NCBI GenBank assembly: GCA_963921825.1
Contig: OY997589.1
Location: 51,206,546 to 51,270,545, forward strand
Reading direction: 5' to 3'
DNA: 64,000 bases
DNA from: Erodium maritimum
Lineage: Eukaryota > Streptophyta > Magnoliopsida > Geraniales > Geraniaceae
In this document: positions 34,028 through 47,400 of the stretch, in pieces
Position numbering within the stretch: position 1 is the stretch's first letter
Layout: each line of letters starts with the position of its first letter
Notes under the pieces: model-generated
Databases searched by the model: none
Told to the model about the DNA's origin: nothing
The model's input: the letters and a program-made list of their open reading frames with translations, nothing else
Position numbers and translations under genes: made by a program

Positions 34028-37000
34028 GCAAACGAATGCACCGGTAGAAGAGCAAGACGATCTCGAAGGTGTTGGAACCGAGTGCGGTGCAATGGTTTGG
34101 TGAGAATGTCTGCAATCTGATCAACAGTTGAAACATGTTTGATGACGACCCGACCAGCAGCCACTTGCTCTCGGACAAAGTGATAGTCGAGCTCGATATG
34201 TTTCATTCGGGCATGAAACACCAGATTGGAACTAAGATAGGTGGCACCAATGTTATCGCACCAAAGGTGAGGAACTGGTGTGGAAATCCCAAGTTCACCA
34301 AGGAGAGACCGTAGCCAAATGAGCTCAGACATTGTGTTTCCAATTGCCTTGTACTCGCTCTCCGTAGAAGAACGTGCAATGGTAGGTTGTTTCTTGGACA
34401 TCCATGATAAGAGAGACGAACCCAGAAAAATAGCATAACCACCTGTAGACCTACGATCATCCGTGTCACCTCCCCAATCACTATCAGTGTAACAATGCAG
34501 TTGAAGATCAGACTCGGAGGAGAAGTGGAGACCCATGTCAATGGTGCCCTTGAGGTATCGGAGGAGCCGTTTTAGGGCCTTCCAGTGAACGTCTGTCGGA
34601 TTGTGCATGAACGGGCACAATTTGTTGACGCTGAATGAAATATCCGGCCTTGTGAAGGACAAGTATTGAAGGCTGCCAATTATTTTCCTGTATGTCCCAG
34701 AGTCAGGGTCAATCGGTGTGCCTTCATATTTGGACAACGGGCCAACAACCATAGGTGTAGAGCATGCATTGGAATGTAATAGGCCATGCGTTTCAAGGAG
34801 GTCTGAAATGTACCGACGTTGATGCAATAACACGCCGCTGGAGGTCTGATCACACTCTAATCCAAGAAAGTATGAGAGCGGGCCGAGGTCCTTGACAGGA
34901 AATTCATGTTGTAATTGGGAGATAACCTTGGCAATGTGCTTCGAACAAGATCCAGTGACAACTATGTCATCAACATATGAGTGCATAAGTGACTGAAGCC
35001 CAAATGAGGAGGCGCGGGTCAACGATGGAGGAGACAAAACCCTTAGAATGGAGAAATTGAGTCAGGCGAGCATACCACGCTCGAGGGGCCTGTTTAAGCC
35101 CATATAAGGAGCGGTGAAGTTTGCAGACAAGCTCTGGGTGATCAGGATCAACAAATCCCTGAGGTTGCTTCATGTAAATGTCTTCCTGTAGGTGCCCGTG
35201 GAGAAATGCATTAGACACATCAAGTTGGCGACCCGTCCAACTATGTTTGGCAGCAAGTGCTAACAATACTCGAATGGTTGTAGCCTTGACAACAGGGCTG
35301 AAAGTTTCATGGAAATCCAAACCATGTCGTTAAGTGAAGCCACGAGCAACCAATCGAGCCTTAAAGCGATCAATGGATCCATCTGGTTTGCGTTTTATCC
35401 TGAAAAGCCACTTATTATCAACAAGATTAGCAGACAAAGGTTTAGGAACAAGTGACCAAGTGGAATTGTCACGAAGAGCATTAATTTCTTCACTCATAGC
35501 TTTAGTCCATACACTATACTTACTGGCCTGCTTGTACGTCTTGGGTTCATGATGCCTAAAATCCAAATTTGGAGCTGATTGGAGGGCTACAAATGTTTGT
35601 GGTGGTCTCCGTTTATGGGCTGGACGAAGGGTCATATGATGAGTGCGATTGGGTGGCGCAGGGAGAATGGCAGGCGGTGGGTCAGTGGGGGATGGAGCAA
35701 TGGGCGAGGTGGGGGTTGTGGGGACTGAGTCATTAGTATGAACAATAGGGAATGGTGCGGGACAAATTGCAAGAGGTGAGATAGGCGCACCGTGTGTAGG
35801 AGTTGGGGAGGATAGATTTAATGATGGAGGAGAAGCTGGTAAATAGGGTTCAGAAGGCGTACCTGATGCGACTGGCATGGAGAGGGGAACCTGAATCACT
35901 GTCGGCAGCGTGGGGCTAACATTGGGAGGATGCGATTGGCTATAGGGAAATTTTCTGAAATCAAAGCTGGCATGGTTTGTAGTGTAAATTCGGCCAGACT
36001 CAGGGTCATAGCAAAGGTACCCATCATGCTCCTGGGCCCGACCCAAATATACACATGGTGAAGTTCGGAATGAAAATTTATGGTTATAGTATGGCCTAAG
36101 GTAGGGGTATACGGCACACCCAAATGGTTTGGTTTCAATATATTTGGGTAACTTGTTTAAAAGTTTTTGGTATGGGGATACATTTTTAAGAACAGGTGTG
36201 GGTAAATCATTAATGGAGGTAGTGGCAGAGACAAAGGCATGCGCCCAAAACTTGAGAGGTAGCTTGGCATGGGCGAGGAGAGTCAAACCAGTGTCCACTA
36301 TGTGACGAATTTTTCGCTCAGCTAGACCATTTTGAGTATGAGAGTGTGGACATGAAATGCGATGCAGAATACCCTGAGATTGGAAATGTTTATTTAATTT
36401 TCAAAATTCCCTACCCCAGTCAGACTGAAACTTTTGGATTTGGGCATGAAATTGGCGTTGAATTAAAGCCTCAAATGCATGAAAGATAGGAAATACGTCG
36501 CTTTTGTGTTTGATGCAAAATATCCAAGTAAAACGAGTGAAGTCATCAACAAATAGAACAAAGTATTGAAAACCATTAATAGAGATTGTGGGAGCCGGAC
36601 CCCAAACATCTGAATGAACAAGTTGAAATGGATGTGTAGTGCAATGTGTGACTGGAGGTGATGGGGATCTAGCTAATTTTCCATGGTAACAAGATTCACA
36701 AGAGCGAACTGGTGTAATTGAACTAGGACTAGACACTGGTAATTTATTCGTGCGAATAATCTAAGAAGTAGTACGAGACGATGGATGACCTAGACGAGCA
36801 TGCCAATCAACTGGAGAGGATGATGTTGCGACACAGGTGCTTGGAGACACGCCTACCGGAAGAGCATACAGGTCCCCCTTACTCTGGCCGCGAAACAGGA
36901 TGGCCTTCGTTACCTGGTCCTTGACAAAGAAATGGTGAGGCCAAAATTCAAAAAAAGAATTATTGTCAGATGTAAACCGGCGAACTGATAGCAGGGACTT

Positions 37001-38143
37001 TTGGATATTAGGCACATGTAACACATTACGTAACTGAAATGAAGGGCCAGAAAGAGAAGTGCGATATGATGTATTACCATTGGCAGTCCGTGTCCATTCC
37101 CAACAGTCACCTGCTCCGCACCAGTGTATGGCAAAGCCTACTGAATGTGATTCGGGTCCGCTGTCATATGATGAGATGCAACCGAATCTGGATACCACAC
37201 CGGTGGATAGGATGGGGGTAGTGGCGTCACAGCGGTTTGAAAACCGTATGGTGGAGGCACCGGAGCATGGGCGATATGGGCCTGAGGACCAGTTGTGTTG
37301 TTGATGATAACGACGCCTGCAACGATCAGCAGTATGATTGCGATAACTACAAATTTGACAGGGGCCTGATGAACGACGACCACGTCCAGGACCCGATGAC
37401 GGACGCCATTGACCTCCATGGTTGTGCGATGAGTTAGGCCTATGGCGTTGCGGGGAGTGAGGACGGGCTGAGGCCGTGTTTGCCAAAGGAGGCTCGTACG
37501 AGCTGCGAAGTAATATCTCATGGGCAAGGAGTTGGTCGTGTAGTTCATGGAACGTAACCGGAGTAGTACGTTGGTTGATGGCTGATATGATCCCATGATA
37601 TTCGGACCCAATATTCCGATAAATTATGGCATTGAACTCAGCATCAGAGATATCATGACCTGCAGCAGCTAGTTCGTCGGCAAGAGCCTTGGCTTGCTGG
37701 AGGTAATCAGTTACCGAAGTATCATTACGGCGAAGCGACTGGAGCTCAATATGGAGCTGTAATTGACGGTTCTGAGATACAGAACCAAACGCACTTGCTA
37801 GTGCCTGCCATGCTTCAAATGAGGTGGCTTTGCCAATAATATGAGAAAATGCAGATTCAGACAAGGAAGAGATGATCCATGACAACAACAATTGATCACG
37901 TTGTTGCCATGCCTCATAATCTGGGTTAGATACTAAAACCTTGGCATCGGCAGCGGACGGGATGGTTGGCGGAGGGCACCTATCAGTCCCATTGATTATG
38001 CTAGACAGTTTGTGGTAGTTTAGCAATGGCAGAAATTGTGTCTTCCACACCACATAAGTACGAGAGGAATTGAGCTTGATCGGAAGCGTGTGTGATATGG
38101 TTGGGGAAGCCGTCACGAGTGGGGACGCAGAGGTGCTGGCCAT
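34028..38143 (-). pseudogene. Copia B gag-pol polyprotein, domains present but frame broken
   Basis: The gag starts at ATG 38143-38141 (MASTSASPLVTASPT) and includes a CCHC knuckle CQICSYRNHTADRC with all four ligands. The protease core reads PDSVASHHM, so the usual DSGA has V for G, and it lies in a shifted frame near 37190. Pre-integrase (DWHARLGH, CESCYHGKLA) and integrase core (LVHSDVWGPAP, FVDDFTRFTWIF) follow at 36400-36800. The RT start (WLFRIKRKPDGSIDRFKARLVARGF) ends near 35330. DVSNAFLHGHL and SLYGLKQAPRAWY lie at 34970-35320, the catalytic SYVDDIVVTG near 34975, and RNase H with ADILTKPLH reaches about 34030. Breaks occur near 37250, 36750, 36395, 35325 and 35030. It retains most catalytic motifs but cannot be translated as one product. 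Confidence 0.9.
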
Positions 38144-38240
38144 GATGCTTAGAGAATAGATCACACCTGAAAAACAAAGAACGAGAACAACTTGCAAGTA
38201 AAATGAAGAAGGAAGCGAGAAAAAAAATGGTCAGGCCAAA

Positions 38241-38253
38241 GGCTCTGATACCA
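38241..38253 (-). promoter_or_regulatory. Primer binding site (initiator tRNA-Met) of Copia B
   Basis: The minus strand TGGTATCAGAGCC abuts the 5' LTR with no gap. Confidence 0.92.
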
Positions 38254-38444
38254 TGCTCGGGATTCAATCTCTGGTGAATGTATTGAATAGTTATTGATTC
38301 AATATGAGATACATATGTTGTATATATATATACTAGAGAGTTCTAAGTATAACATACTCCTATGTACAGTTTGTATATATCCTATAACAAGGATTAGGAG
38401 GCGTGTGAAAGTCTGTGGAGAGAGAGACGTGTACTAACAGACTC

Positions 38445-39338
38445 AAGGTAAGATTGACATAGATGGACTATGCTATTATGTGTTTACTTTGGGAATTAGA
38501 TTATGCATGATTGATTGGCTTATAACATGTAGATGTTGCGCAATTTATATGTATGGTGCGTAAGATAGCTCTTATTTGACCAATGCATTGCATGTTTCCC
38601 GCTTTAAGATTGACCAACGATAAGAGTAGCCTAAATGAGGTATGATATTTCATGATTTTTTTATTTTGTTATTATGCGTGTTTAGTAACATGTTTAGGTT
38701 TATGCTTATAAACATGATTACGCCCCTGCCTGATAACAAGATTAGGCTTGTGCTTATAATAGGCTTGTGCTTAGCAACATAACTAGGTTTAAACCTCACT
38801 TGGCATAACAAGTAGATATTATGAGATATAATCAAGATAAGAATCCTCAACATTGATATTAGGTCTTAATATGTCGGGGAGAGCCGAACCCTATAATCCC
38901 AATCTCCTCGGGCCCGTTGGTCAGGGACGAGATCTTGTAGAGGCAGACTGGAGGCTTCGGATGGCCTAGATGCGTGATGACAACAACCATATGGCTAGGC
39001 AGACGTACGAAGGTGGTAGCCCTCCGATGAGGGTGCGTCTGTTTTGGGGACAACATGAATCCAAGCGAGGTCCGATGCTTGGAATGGATTTCCAATGGGA
39101 GGTTTGGAAAAAACTTGGCATAAAAGGTCTGTTGACCTTGTCGGTGGGGTTTCGGGGAGAGCCAACCTAAGGATGAAGGCGGCGAGGGTCGAAAAGTACC
39201 CTCACCTCGATCAACACCACCTCACTAGACGTATTGTGGCAATAGTCCCACCAAGTTCTAGCATGATACTTGATGTGGAAATAAATACATCTATTTTGGA
39301 TGTCATTAGCCCACATTTATGTTCTTTTTAGTCCTGAG
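38445..39338. other. Spacer, origin unknown
   Basis: No recognised gene. A GC-richer block at 38870-39200 has overlapping short open frames on both strands without known motifs. It may be a decayed retrotransposon interior, but I cannot support a family. Confidence 0.3.
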
Positions 39339-40670
39339 TTAGTATAAAATGATGCATTTTACTCTCCTTTTGTGTAATTGGTCTTATTTCAGAGTTCACC
39401 AAGCATTTGGAGCAAAAAGGGGCGAAACGGAGCAAAATTAGAAGCTGGGCAGAAGTGTTAGTAAGGTGCACCGGTTATTTGCACGGGGTGCAAAGAAGCA
39501 GTGCACTTTTGCAGCGTTTGTTGCACGGTGTGCAACCTGGATGTGCATCCAGAATAGAGGCCAAATAATTTGCACCGGGAAGTTGCACGCCGTGCAAATA
39601 ACCGGTGCAACTTAAGTTGCACTTTGAAATGCACGGCGTGCATGCGACGGTGCAAAGGTCAGAAACACGATTTCCAGCTGCGTTTCTCGTTTTTAATCAT
39701 ATTGAACTCAACATATAAAATGGACTTTAGGTCAGATTGAGAGGTATCACGTTTTTGGAGAGAAAAGTCACTTTTGGGGGAGAACTTGGAGAAGATCAAA
39801 GGAGAACTACTAAATTACATTGAGGTTTTTGTAGTTTGGATTGTTTTTGAATATTTGTATTGCTATTCTTAGTTAATATGAGTATGATTATCTCAATCCT
39901 TGTCTCGTGTTCTTATATATTTGCTATGAACTACGTTTATATCGATCTAGGACTAGAGGGAACGATGTGATGAATTGATTGAGCATATGTCAGTCATATA
40001 TTTATAAACTAATAGTAGAAAAGTGTATTCATTTTCGTTCGTAATGCTACATTGCCTTGATCATGTGCATGTATGATTAAATCTTGTTAACCAACAATTG
40101 AGAAATGAGGTTAAAAAGAGGAAAAAAGAATTGGATAGCTCAGGTTTCAATAGGGTAGAATATGGCTAGACTGACACGAGTGCAATAACTATAGGTGTAA
40201 AACCCGAAAGTTAGAGGAATTCATAGATTGTAATGCTTTATACCGCTCTACACCTAGATTAAAGATAATTAGGTGCACTGAGTATATTAGGGTTCTAATA
40301 CGATTGAGAGATGGTTAGGACTACTTAAAGAGAATTCATGTTGCCCTTAAAATAGTATTAGTTATAAATGTATGCCAAATATCGTTAAGTTGTTCATCTC
40401 ATTCGACCCCCGTTAATGTCCTAGATCGTCTTTTAAATCTCTGATTTACAATCCATTTGTGATTTTGTGCTCTGTTTTCGGATCATTTATATTCTCAGTA
40501 TTTTTATGAAATTACATTTTACAAAACAAAACAAATCATCATTTTAGGAATAGCTTGACCATCGAACTAATTAACTAAAGTGCTTGCCTAATTGCTCCCT
40601 TGGGTACGATATCTCGGATTACACCCCGAATACTACTTGACGACCGGTACGTTTGCGGTGCCATTCTGAG
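39339..40670 (+). repeat. Gypsy-type (Tat/Athila-like) solo LTR
   Basis: It begins near TGATGCATTTTACTCTCC. It contains the GGAGCAAAA...GGGGCGAAACGGAGC block and ends with the tract AATTGCTCCCTTGGGTACGA...ACTACTTGACGACCGGTACG, which is characteristic of LTR 3' ends of this Gypsy group in many plants. No internal region follows, so it is probably a solo LTR. Exact ends and the target duplication were not resolved. Confidence 0.6.
39468..39608. repeat. Perfect 19-bp inverted repeat with many GTGCA words in the Gypsy LTR
   Basis: GCACCGGTTATTTGCACGG at 39468-39486 has an exact complement at 39590-39608. Between and just beyond them are further GTGCA/TGCAC pairs, so the transcript could form a branched stem-loop about 140 nt long. 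Confidence 0.75.
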
Positions 40671-41099
40671 AGTTAAATCTCGGAGTGTTAGTACTCTTCT
40701 ACCATCTCGAGAGCCAACACTCTCATGTTCATGGAACCATACTTTATCAATTAAGGGAAGACAACACACGCTGGATCCTTAGAGGAATATACAACCCGCC
40801 TCGGCTCTAACTATATGGAAAGAGGTTCGCTTTTCCATAGATTGCCATTTGAATTCGTTGTACCGATTTCTTCGGACGTTATCGCAAGATTGACATATGT
40901 ACATCTCAATAGAGCGGTTCGGCCAACGAACTTTTATTTTTCATACTTTGCTAGGACTTGCATTTCATTATTCTCACTCTTGACTTTTAGTTATCCCGTT
41001 CTAGGTTAAGAGTTGTCTTACCGAATCGTAGGAGATGACTATAACGTAGCCCAATAGACGCAAAAGCCCATCTACAAAACCCATTTGTTGGACAAACAT
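40671..41099. other. Spacer and upstream region of the HDC1-like gene
   Basis: No gene recognised. It should hold the promoter of the + strand HDC1-like gene; I see no clear TATA box. Confidence 0.35.
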
Positions 41100-41472
41100 T
41101 TCCAGCACCCAATTCTCTTTTCTAATCTCAGCCACCAACATATTTCCTACTTACCGGGACACTTCTCTTCTCTCTCTCTCTCTCCCTCCGAGCAAAAGCA
41201 AACCCTACGCCGTCCAATAGCTCTCTTCTTTCCAACTGAAGCTGCAAATCCTTTCGCCGCCGGCGGACAATTCGACATCGACGCTGGTCTTCTTCCAAAC
41301 AATATACCAATTCATTCCGAATATCTCGTTTGTTTTTCGCATGTAATTCTATGCATATCTTCTGCTTCCTTCCTATAATCTATAATGTGTTTTCAACCTT
41401 AATTTGAGACTTTTCTCTCCTTGCAGGTAATCCTCTTCATTTTGTTTTTTTCAATTATTAGACAGTTTTACA
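41100..41472 (+). promoter_or_regulatory. Likely 5' UTR with one intron, HDC1-like gene
   Basis: A CT-rich leader (TCTCTCTCTC at about 41166-41183) is followed by a likely intron. It runs from the GT of CTCGTTTGT near 41328 to the AG of CCTTGCAGG near 41426, ahead of the ATG at 41473. Transcript start is not determined. Confidence 0.4.
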
Positions 41473-44400
41473 ATGAAGAGATCGCATGGGGAGGATGAAG
41501 ATTTGGATTTGGGTGTGTATCCAAAACCACCCTCATCAACTGTTTCAAACATTTCCCATTCCCATGAGGTTTCAAAGCTTCCCAGACCTGATTCTCGTGA
41601 CTCTGATAGAAGGTCCCCTCTTCATTCTGTCTACAGAATGCCATCATCCTCTTCAACTGAATTGCCTTTAGGCCATCCTGACAACAATGCCAAGGAAAAA
41701 GATGACAGTAAGGAAATGAAATGTGATAAGGATGCTCTTACTGATTCCAAGGATGGTTTTGGTGCAGCTACTACTACTACTAGTCATTTGAACCCCAAAG
41801 ACATCCAGAGGGGAATGCGATATTCTGAAGCACCCCACCCTTGGCCTATTTTGTCCACTAATTTACAAGTCCCGCCTGAAGCTGGAAAGGAAGGCTCCGC
41901 AACTGAAGAGAAGGAAGCATGTGAAACTGTGGGTGAGAACAAAGTTGATATGAAGGGTGATGACAAATCTAAAGACAAGGACAGAAAACACAAGGATCTC
42001 AAGCATAGAGATTGGGTAGAGAGGGACAAGGACAGAACTGATCGTAGAATCATTCAAGTAGGTCATAGCAAGAGTGAATTTAACGAATTAGTAAAGGAAG
42101 ATAGAGAAGCAGATAGGTGGGAGAGGGAGAAGAAGGAAACCACAAAAGAAAAGGAAAGAATTAAAGATCGGGAAAAAGATTATATTAAGAGAGAATTATG
42201 GAACGGAGCAGAGAAAGAAAGTTTTAATGGTGACAAGGACACTGGGGATAAACCCATCAGAGTGCCGGAGCAAGAAACCTCCACTATGGAGCTAAAAAAA
42301 CAAGACTATGATGCGATAAGAAATATTGAAAGGGAAGGGAAGGACAGGAGAAAAGAAAGAGATGCTGATGTAGAAGGAGATAGACCTGAAAAGCGCAGTA
42401 GATTCTATGACAAAGAACCAGAAGATGGTTCTTTAGATGGTGAAGGTGTCCTAGAAAGGGAAAGGGAAGTTTTTAACCATGGAGTTCAGCAGCGGAAGAG
42501 GATGCTTCGACCAAGAGGCAGCCCCCAAGTGATGAACCGTGAACCTCGCTTTAGGTCCCGTGCTCAGGACAATGAAGGGTGAGTCTCTCTCTAAATATAT
42601 GTTCAGTCATTCTAATTGCCTGTTTTTACAGCTTGCTGTCCATTCTGCATGTAATTGTGAGCTTATGCCTTATATAATCAGTCTATCTTTAGAAGTTAGG
42701 CATGTTTCAACTCTCGCGCCGTGTTCATGCATTTTGTTGAGATATAAGGCTTGAAGCATTGGCCTTAATTCTATTCAGTGGTCCTTTTCCTTTTCCGTAC
42801 ATTTTTGCTTAGCACCACATACCTTTGTTTCCTTTGAAGACTAGAAGAAACAGTAAATGGAAAATTGACCGTCATAATTTAATAGGCATGCCATCTTATT
42901 AGACTATATCCTATCTTATAGAAAACAATCATCGAGGTTTCCTTCTATCTATTCCCATAAATTGTATAACTTATGAGTCAATAATAGATCATATCGATAA
43001 TTTCTAATTATGATATGTTCAAACCTGAAAGTTCCTGAAAATCTGGAATGATTTGAAATCCAGCTGCTGCTTTATTTGTTACAATCATCTAATTCTGGGA
43101 GGGGACATAATTGGTTAGTGATTGTTCATGTATATGGAGTTCATTTCGTATTATATATACCGGAAGATAAGATGTCATCAGAAGTTATCATTCATTGGAC
43201 TGCCATCTAGTGCTGGAGCTCTTATAAAACTGTGTATAACTGTACTGTTGGAAAGATTCATATAAACATTACCGTGTAAAATGGAAATATAAAGGAGAAA
43301 TATATACAGTGGTTTCTTTTTTATTTAAAATTTTCATCTTTTTTTGTTTGAGAAATTTAGTTTTGGTCTATTTTGTATGTTGATTTTCATCAGAATTACA
43401 TGATGGCTCTATTTGGTCTCAATAATATGCATTCTAGGTATGTTATATTTATGTCTTTAACCCACTTCCTTTTATACTCATTTAATTGCTGGAGGGGAAG
43501 GGTTAGTAGGTGAATACATTTCCGCTTGTCTTCTCTCGCACTCTAACCCATACATTTTAGCTTTTGAACCCTTTACCTGCACTACATATACATCTACGTC
43601 TTTTTTATAGTTCTATAATTTATCAGCACATGTTTTTGTTCTCCATGCCCTTTGACTACTTGACACCACACTTCTGCTTTAGAAATAAATACTTTGCTGG
43701 CACCAATTACCTTACCGGATCAAGGTTTCTTCTTTGCTCTTTCTCCTAGATCTTTTGTGCCCTTATTATTTATATTATTGAGAGTTTGTGAACCATAACC
43801 AAGGCATTCAGTGAGAGATAGTAAATTAATTGTCATGCTCTAGATTGTTTGAAGTTTGTTCTGTGATTTTTAATCAAGTTCTCCTAGGTAAATTGCCATC
43901 AGTTAGATATGTTTGATGTACAAGTTCAAATATATGTTGTGTTCTTGTTTGATTTTGTTTTTCCTTGGTGGATATCTGATCCCTACTTCCTTTCTTTTGC
44001 AGATCTCAAGGTAAGATATTACTTTTAACCTGTAGTCAACCTCTAATTGACCTGGGTGATATGATATGGGTTTCCCTGCTGCCACACAAAACTGTGATCC
44101 AATCCAATCCATTGTGAAGGGATTGTTTGGGACATGGGAATAGTTGAAATGATTGAACAGAGTTTGTGAAGTGCTTTTGCCCAATAATTTAATGGATACA
44201 AGGAATGAGAGCCTTACCAGGTTGAGTTTCAAGGTTGTTTTGCAAGGTGAAGATGCTACTCAAGTTTGAGATCCGTCCTTTTTGTTAAAAAAGTTTTTTT
44301 TATTGTGTCCCACCAGACAGTGGACCTCTTTAGGTAATGATGCCACAAATATCAAAGCATGTTGAGTAGTATTCATGTGATCTCTTTAATGACTGATCCT

Positions 44401-47400
44401 AAGTTGAAGGTCAACGATAATATGTTTAAGCTTGCTCCATTATGCCCTAAGTTGCCGGTGTTTCAGGTAAAGTAGAAGTATCCTCTGTTGTTTACAAGAT
44501 CGGTGAATGCATGCAAGAATTGACAAAGCTGTGGAAGGAATACGACCCGTCTCAAGCTGATAAAAATGGTGAAAGTTCCCAAGGTGGTCCTACCCTGGAA
44601 ATTCGTATACCAGCTGAGCATGTTACTGCTACAAATCGTCAAGTATGACCAAATATTTTATCACCATGTGAAACTGATAAGATTTGTGTTTTGTTTTGTT
44701 AATGCATATCATGTTATTTCCTATACTATTGATGAACTTATTACTAGTGACATTCTGCTCTTGTTTAATTTACTAACATAATTTATGGTTCAAGGTTGTA
44801 TACATACTCTGCAAAAGTAGGGGAAGGCTACATGCATAATGGCCCTCCCCTGATTGTGCATGCGCCATCCTTTGGAATGATGATATACTCTTCATTAGAG
44901 AGTATAACAAAACTATTCTCCAAAATTTAATATTTACTTAAAGAATTTTGTTTATGAAGAGTCGTTCATGATTTGATACTAATTAGGTAGAACATTTTGA
45001 CTTCTCAACTCCATCATATTGATAACTTAGCTTCATTTAGCGTAGAGCCAAAGCCAAAAACTTGTATTGCATTATGTGAGTTATTTAAGTTTATGTGCAG
45101 GTTAGAGGTGGCCAGTTATGGGGTACAGATATATACACGGATGACTCTGATCTTGTAGCTGGTATGTAGTATCACAAAGAAGGCCTTTAGATTATATTGG
45201 GTCATTACAGTATAAGAATTCTTATTCAGGTTGCCTTTGTTCTATTAACTTATGAGAATGATGGTCATCTCTCATTTGTATTTAATTGATTCGTATCTTC
45301 ATTTCCATCCTCATTTGCATTCCCCTACATTACCACATCTCTTTCCAATTTAATATGGTGGAAATGATGATGATTTGATGTGGGGAGTAAGAATGGGGAT
45401 AAGAATAGCATAAGAATTTACAACCCCTAAATTACTTGCAAAGGAGGGTGGTTTCCATCCTCTTGCAAAAATATCCAAACGTAACCTGGTTGTTGGTATT
45501 GATGCTTCAATTGTCTTCCAGTTCTCATGCACACAGGTTATTGCCGCCCCACGGCTTCTCCTCCTCCTCCAGCTATCCAGGAATTACGTGCTACCATTAG
45601 AGTGCTACCCCCTCAAGATGGTAAGCTTGACCCTTAGGCTGCTTTTGCTAGTGGAGCTTACAGTTGGTGAAACTTCATTGACATGATACTTAGACTCCAA
45701 GCTTCATATATGAAGCAAAAGGACCTCATATACCTAACAATGCTTATGGTGTGCCTTGCGACCCTAGTAATGGCACAGAAAAGGCATCCTATATGGGAAG
45801 TGCCATGCTACATGGCTTCTTAATAGAGTCAGAGTTGTACCACAATGTGATATATATTTTTGGCTGCCCGCATCCAAATAGTCCGTAATTGTAGTTTTTT
45901 ATGGGTTTAATAATTCTTTGGTGGTCCAATGATGCCACTTTGGTTCTCTAAATGGTTAGGTATGCCTTTTATATTTTTACTTTTTTATATGTGTGTTAAT
46001 TGATTTTTGGTTTCTTGGTCTACATGACCCTAATCTTCCAAGTTATGAATGGACGATTTATTCATGAATCATGATACAGATTCAACCTTTGTATGCACTC
46101 TTTGATCTCTCACTTGACTTTGACTTGAGAACTTTTCTGATTTTGGGCAACCAGCACCCAGTCTAAACCTGCCGCCGGTCACCCACGTGTGATCCGCTCA
46201 CCTCTTGAATAGGGCGCGGACCTGTTCTTTTCCCCCTACCCAAATATATGTGGGTGGCTCAAATAGTGGGTTCTGCTTGTATTGTCTGTGCAATTCAATT
46301 ACTTTATAGGTGATGATTTTCTTATTTCTTTTTATATTAGCACTTGATTTCTTATCAGCTGGTCATTGTATCAGGTTACATTTCCACTTTGAGAAATAAT
46401 GTTCGTTCCCGTGCCTGGGGAGCTGCTATTGGTTGCAGTTATCGTGTTGAGCGTTGTTGCATAATGAAGGTTATTCTTTCCTGTCTATACTTCCCATGTT
46501 ATTCATGCTTTTATGAGCTTTCAGATTTTTGCTGGTGCTCTAGTTAGGCTTGGACATCTGTATTTATGTGGTCAAATTAGGCATTCTCTGATTCAGAGTT
46601 GAGGAGCTTCTATGAGTATGATGCTGTTAGTTGTTCCTTTCCTTCTGTTCAAATAATCATTATCATTATCTTAATTTCAGAAAGGAGGTGGGGCCATCGA
46701 TCTTGAGCCTTGTCTCACACATACATCTGCAGTGGAGCCTACTCTGGCTCCTTTAGCTGTTGAGCGGACTATGACTACAAGGGCTGCTGCTTCGGTATTG
46801 CGTGGCATCTTTTAGTAAACTGATCTTTATGCTACTGTTCCTGTCTTTTACCTTTTGCAATGACTTCTTTCTCGCCGTGCATTTGTTCTTCCCCCTAATT
46901 GAGTATTTGTTAATGGAAAATGAAGAAACTGCTATCATTCTTCTTCTTCTTCTTCTGGATTTGATATATTGTCTAACAATAGTCTGGGTGGGGAGGGAGA
47001 GTAGTTTCTTATTATACATATAATACATCCAGGTATGATGATTATAACCAGTAACCTTTTACTTATTGTAAGCAATCCCTGCCATTTCACCCAAAACCCT
47101 TGGTTGGGGATAAGTTTTTTTGTAGTATGAAGATAAATTGAGTAAGTCATGAACATTTGGTATGTTAGTCATGATCATTTGTTATGTACTTACTCATTAA
47201 CATGGGCTGTGTACTTATCCAAAGACCGGTAATCTAGTCATGGACATATGGTGAATAGAATAGCTGTTTGGCCCCTGTAACTTTTCAGTATGTGTTGAAT
47301 GGGGTTCACATTTGACCCTTTTTTTTTGTGGCTGACACTTCCATGTCCCATCTCTTTAAATTTGACAAAAGCATTGTAGTTCCTATAACATATTACTTCC

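Larger units (their letters stand above)
33826..38439 (-). mobile_element. Copia LTR retrotransposon B (short LTRs)
   Basis: The LTRs at 33826-34009 (184 bp) and 38254-38439 (186 bp) start TGCTCGGG and end ACTAACA. The perfect 5-bp duplication GACTC lies at 33821-33825 and 38440-38444. The primer site and gag are next to the LTR at 38254, so sense is minus. The two LTRs differ at about ten positions, so this insertion is older than Copia A but still structurally complete. The short LTR and gag type suggest an Ale/Retrofit-like lineage, which I infer only loosely. Confidence 0.95.

Noticed and set aside
38859..39331. Possible gene in the GC-richer block
   Set aside because: Open frames on both strands, none with a recognised motif or splice structure.
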